A stretch of 64,000 nt of DNA from Branchiostoma floridae (taxonomy: Eukaryota; Chordata; Leptocardii; Amphioxiformes; Branchiostomatidae). The stretch is taken from NCBI RefSeq assembly GCF_000003815.2, contig NC_049980.1, positions 18,053,831-18,117,830 of the forward strand, read 5' to 3'. The stretch itself is not shown here. More model-generated notes on the stretch are below. The model saw only the letters and a program-made list of their open reading frames with translations. It was not told where the DNA came from and made no database searches. How positions within the stretch are numbered: position 1 is the first letter of the stretch.

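Overview
The window looks like part of a draft animal genome: split genes with GT..AG introns, N gaps (8997-9240, 21775-21874, 26872-27033) and miniature transposons in introns. Domain content (VWD-C8-TIL, WxxW/CysD, threonine-rich mucin repeats) points to a secreted gel-forming-mucin-like protein of an invertebrate, most plausibly an invertebrate deuterostome such as amphioxus. That species guess is inference only.

Everything coding belongs to one giant gene on the minus strand. It enters at the right edge and leaves at the left edge, so neither its start and signal peptide nor its C-terminus is visible. I resolve about 87 exons (E1 at the right edge to E88 at the left edge; E29 is a broken exon), about 30 kb of coding sequence or roughly 10,000 residues. 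The basic cassette is two exons: a cysteine-rich TIL exon of exactly 224 nt (phase 1 to 0), then an exon with a short VWC/E-like cysteine module running into a Thr/Pro/Glu/Lys-rich mucin (PTS) domain (phase 0 to 1). Extra PTS exons and four WxxW (CysD) exons are phase 1-1 inserts.

Layout in transcription order: 64000-61462, an older-looking region with 227-nt TIL exons and short PTS; 61158-47447, cassettes with CysD-a; 47028-42551, supermodule copy 3 with CysD-b and an internal deletion; 41659-40376, two more cassettes; 39801-32683, supermodule copy 2 with CysD-c; 32467-31778, a divergent TIL-E pair; 31378-22109, two complete VWD-C8-TIL assemblies, with a 5-kb transposon-filled intron inside the first; 21651-14201, supermodule copy 1 with CysD-d; 13690-2822, cassettes including a recent 4.4-5.3 kb tandem duplication; 2474-175, last visible cassettes.

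The PTS domains use four repeat types (15-residue RPEVTEPEKTYPETT, 8-residue PETYTTRP, 10-residue ETTRPEKTYP, 8-residue PEVYTTKP), each homogenised within an exon. Nearly all also carry a conserved basic TPRKVTTP motif. Two lesions interrupt the reading frame (a frameshift near 16575 and a TAG at 8615-8617). Three CysD copies appear to differ only synonymously at the positions compared, which argues that the gene is under protein-level selection.
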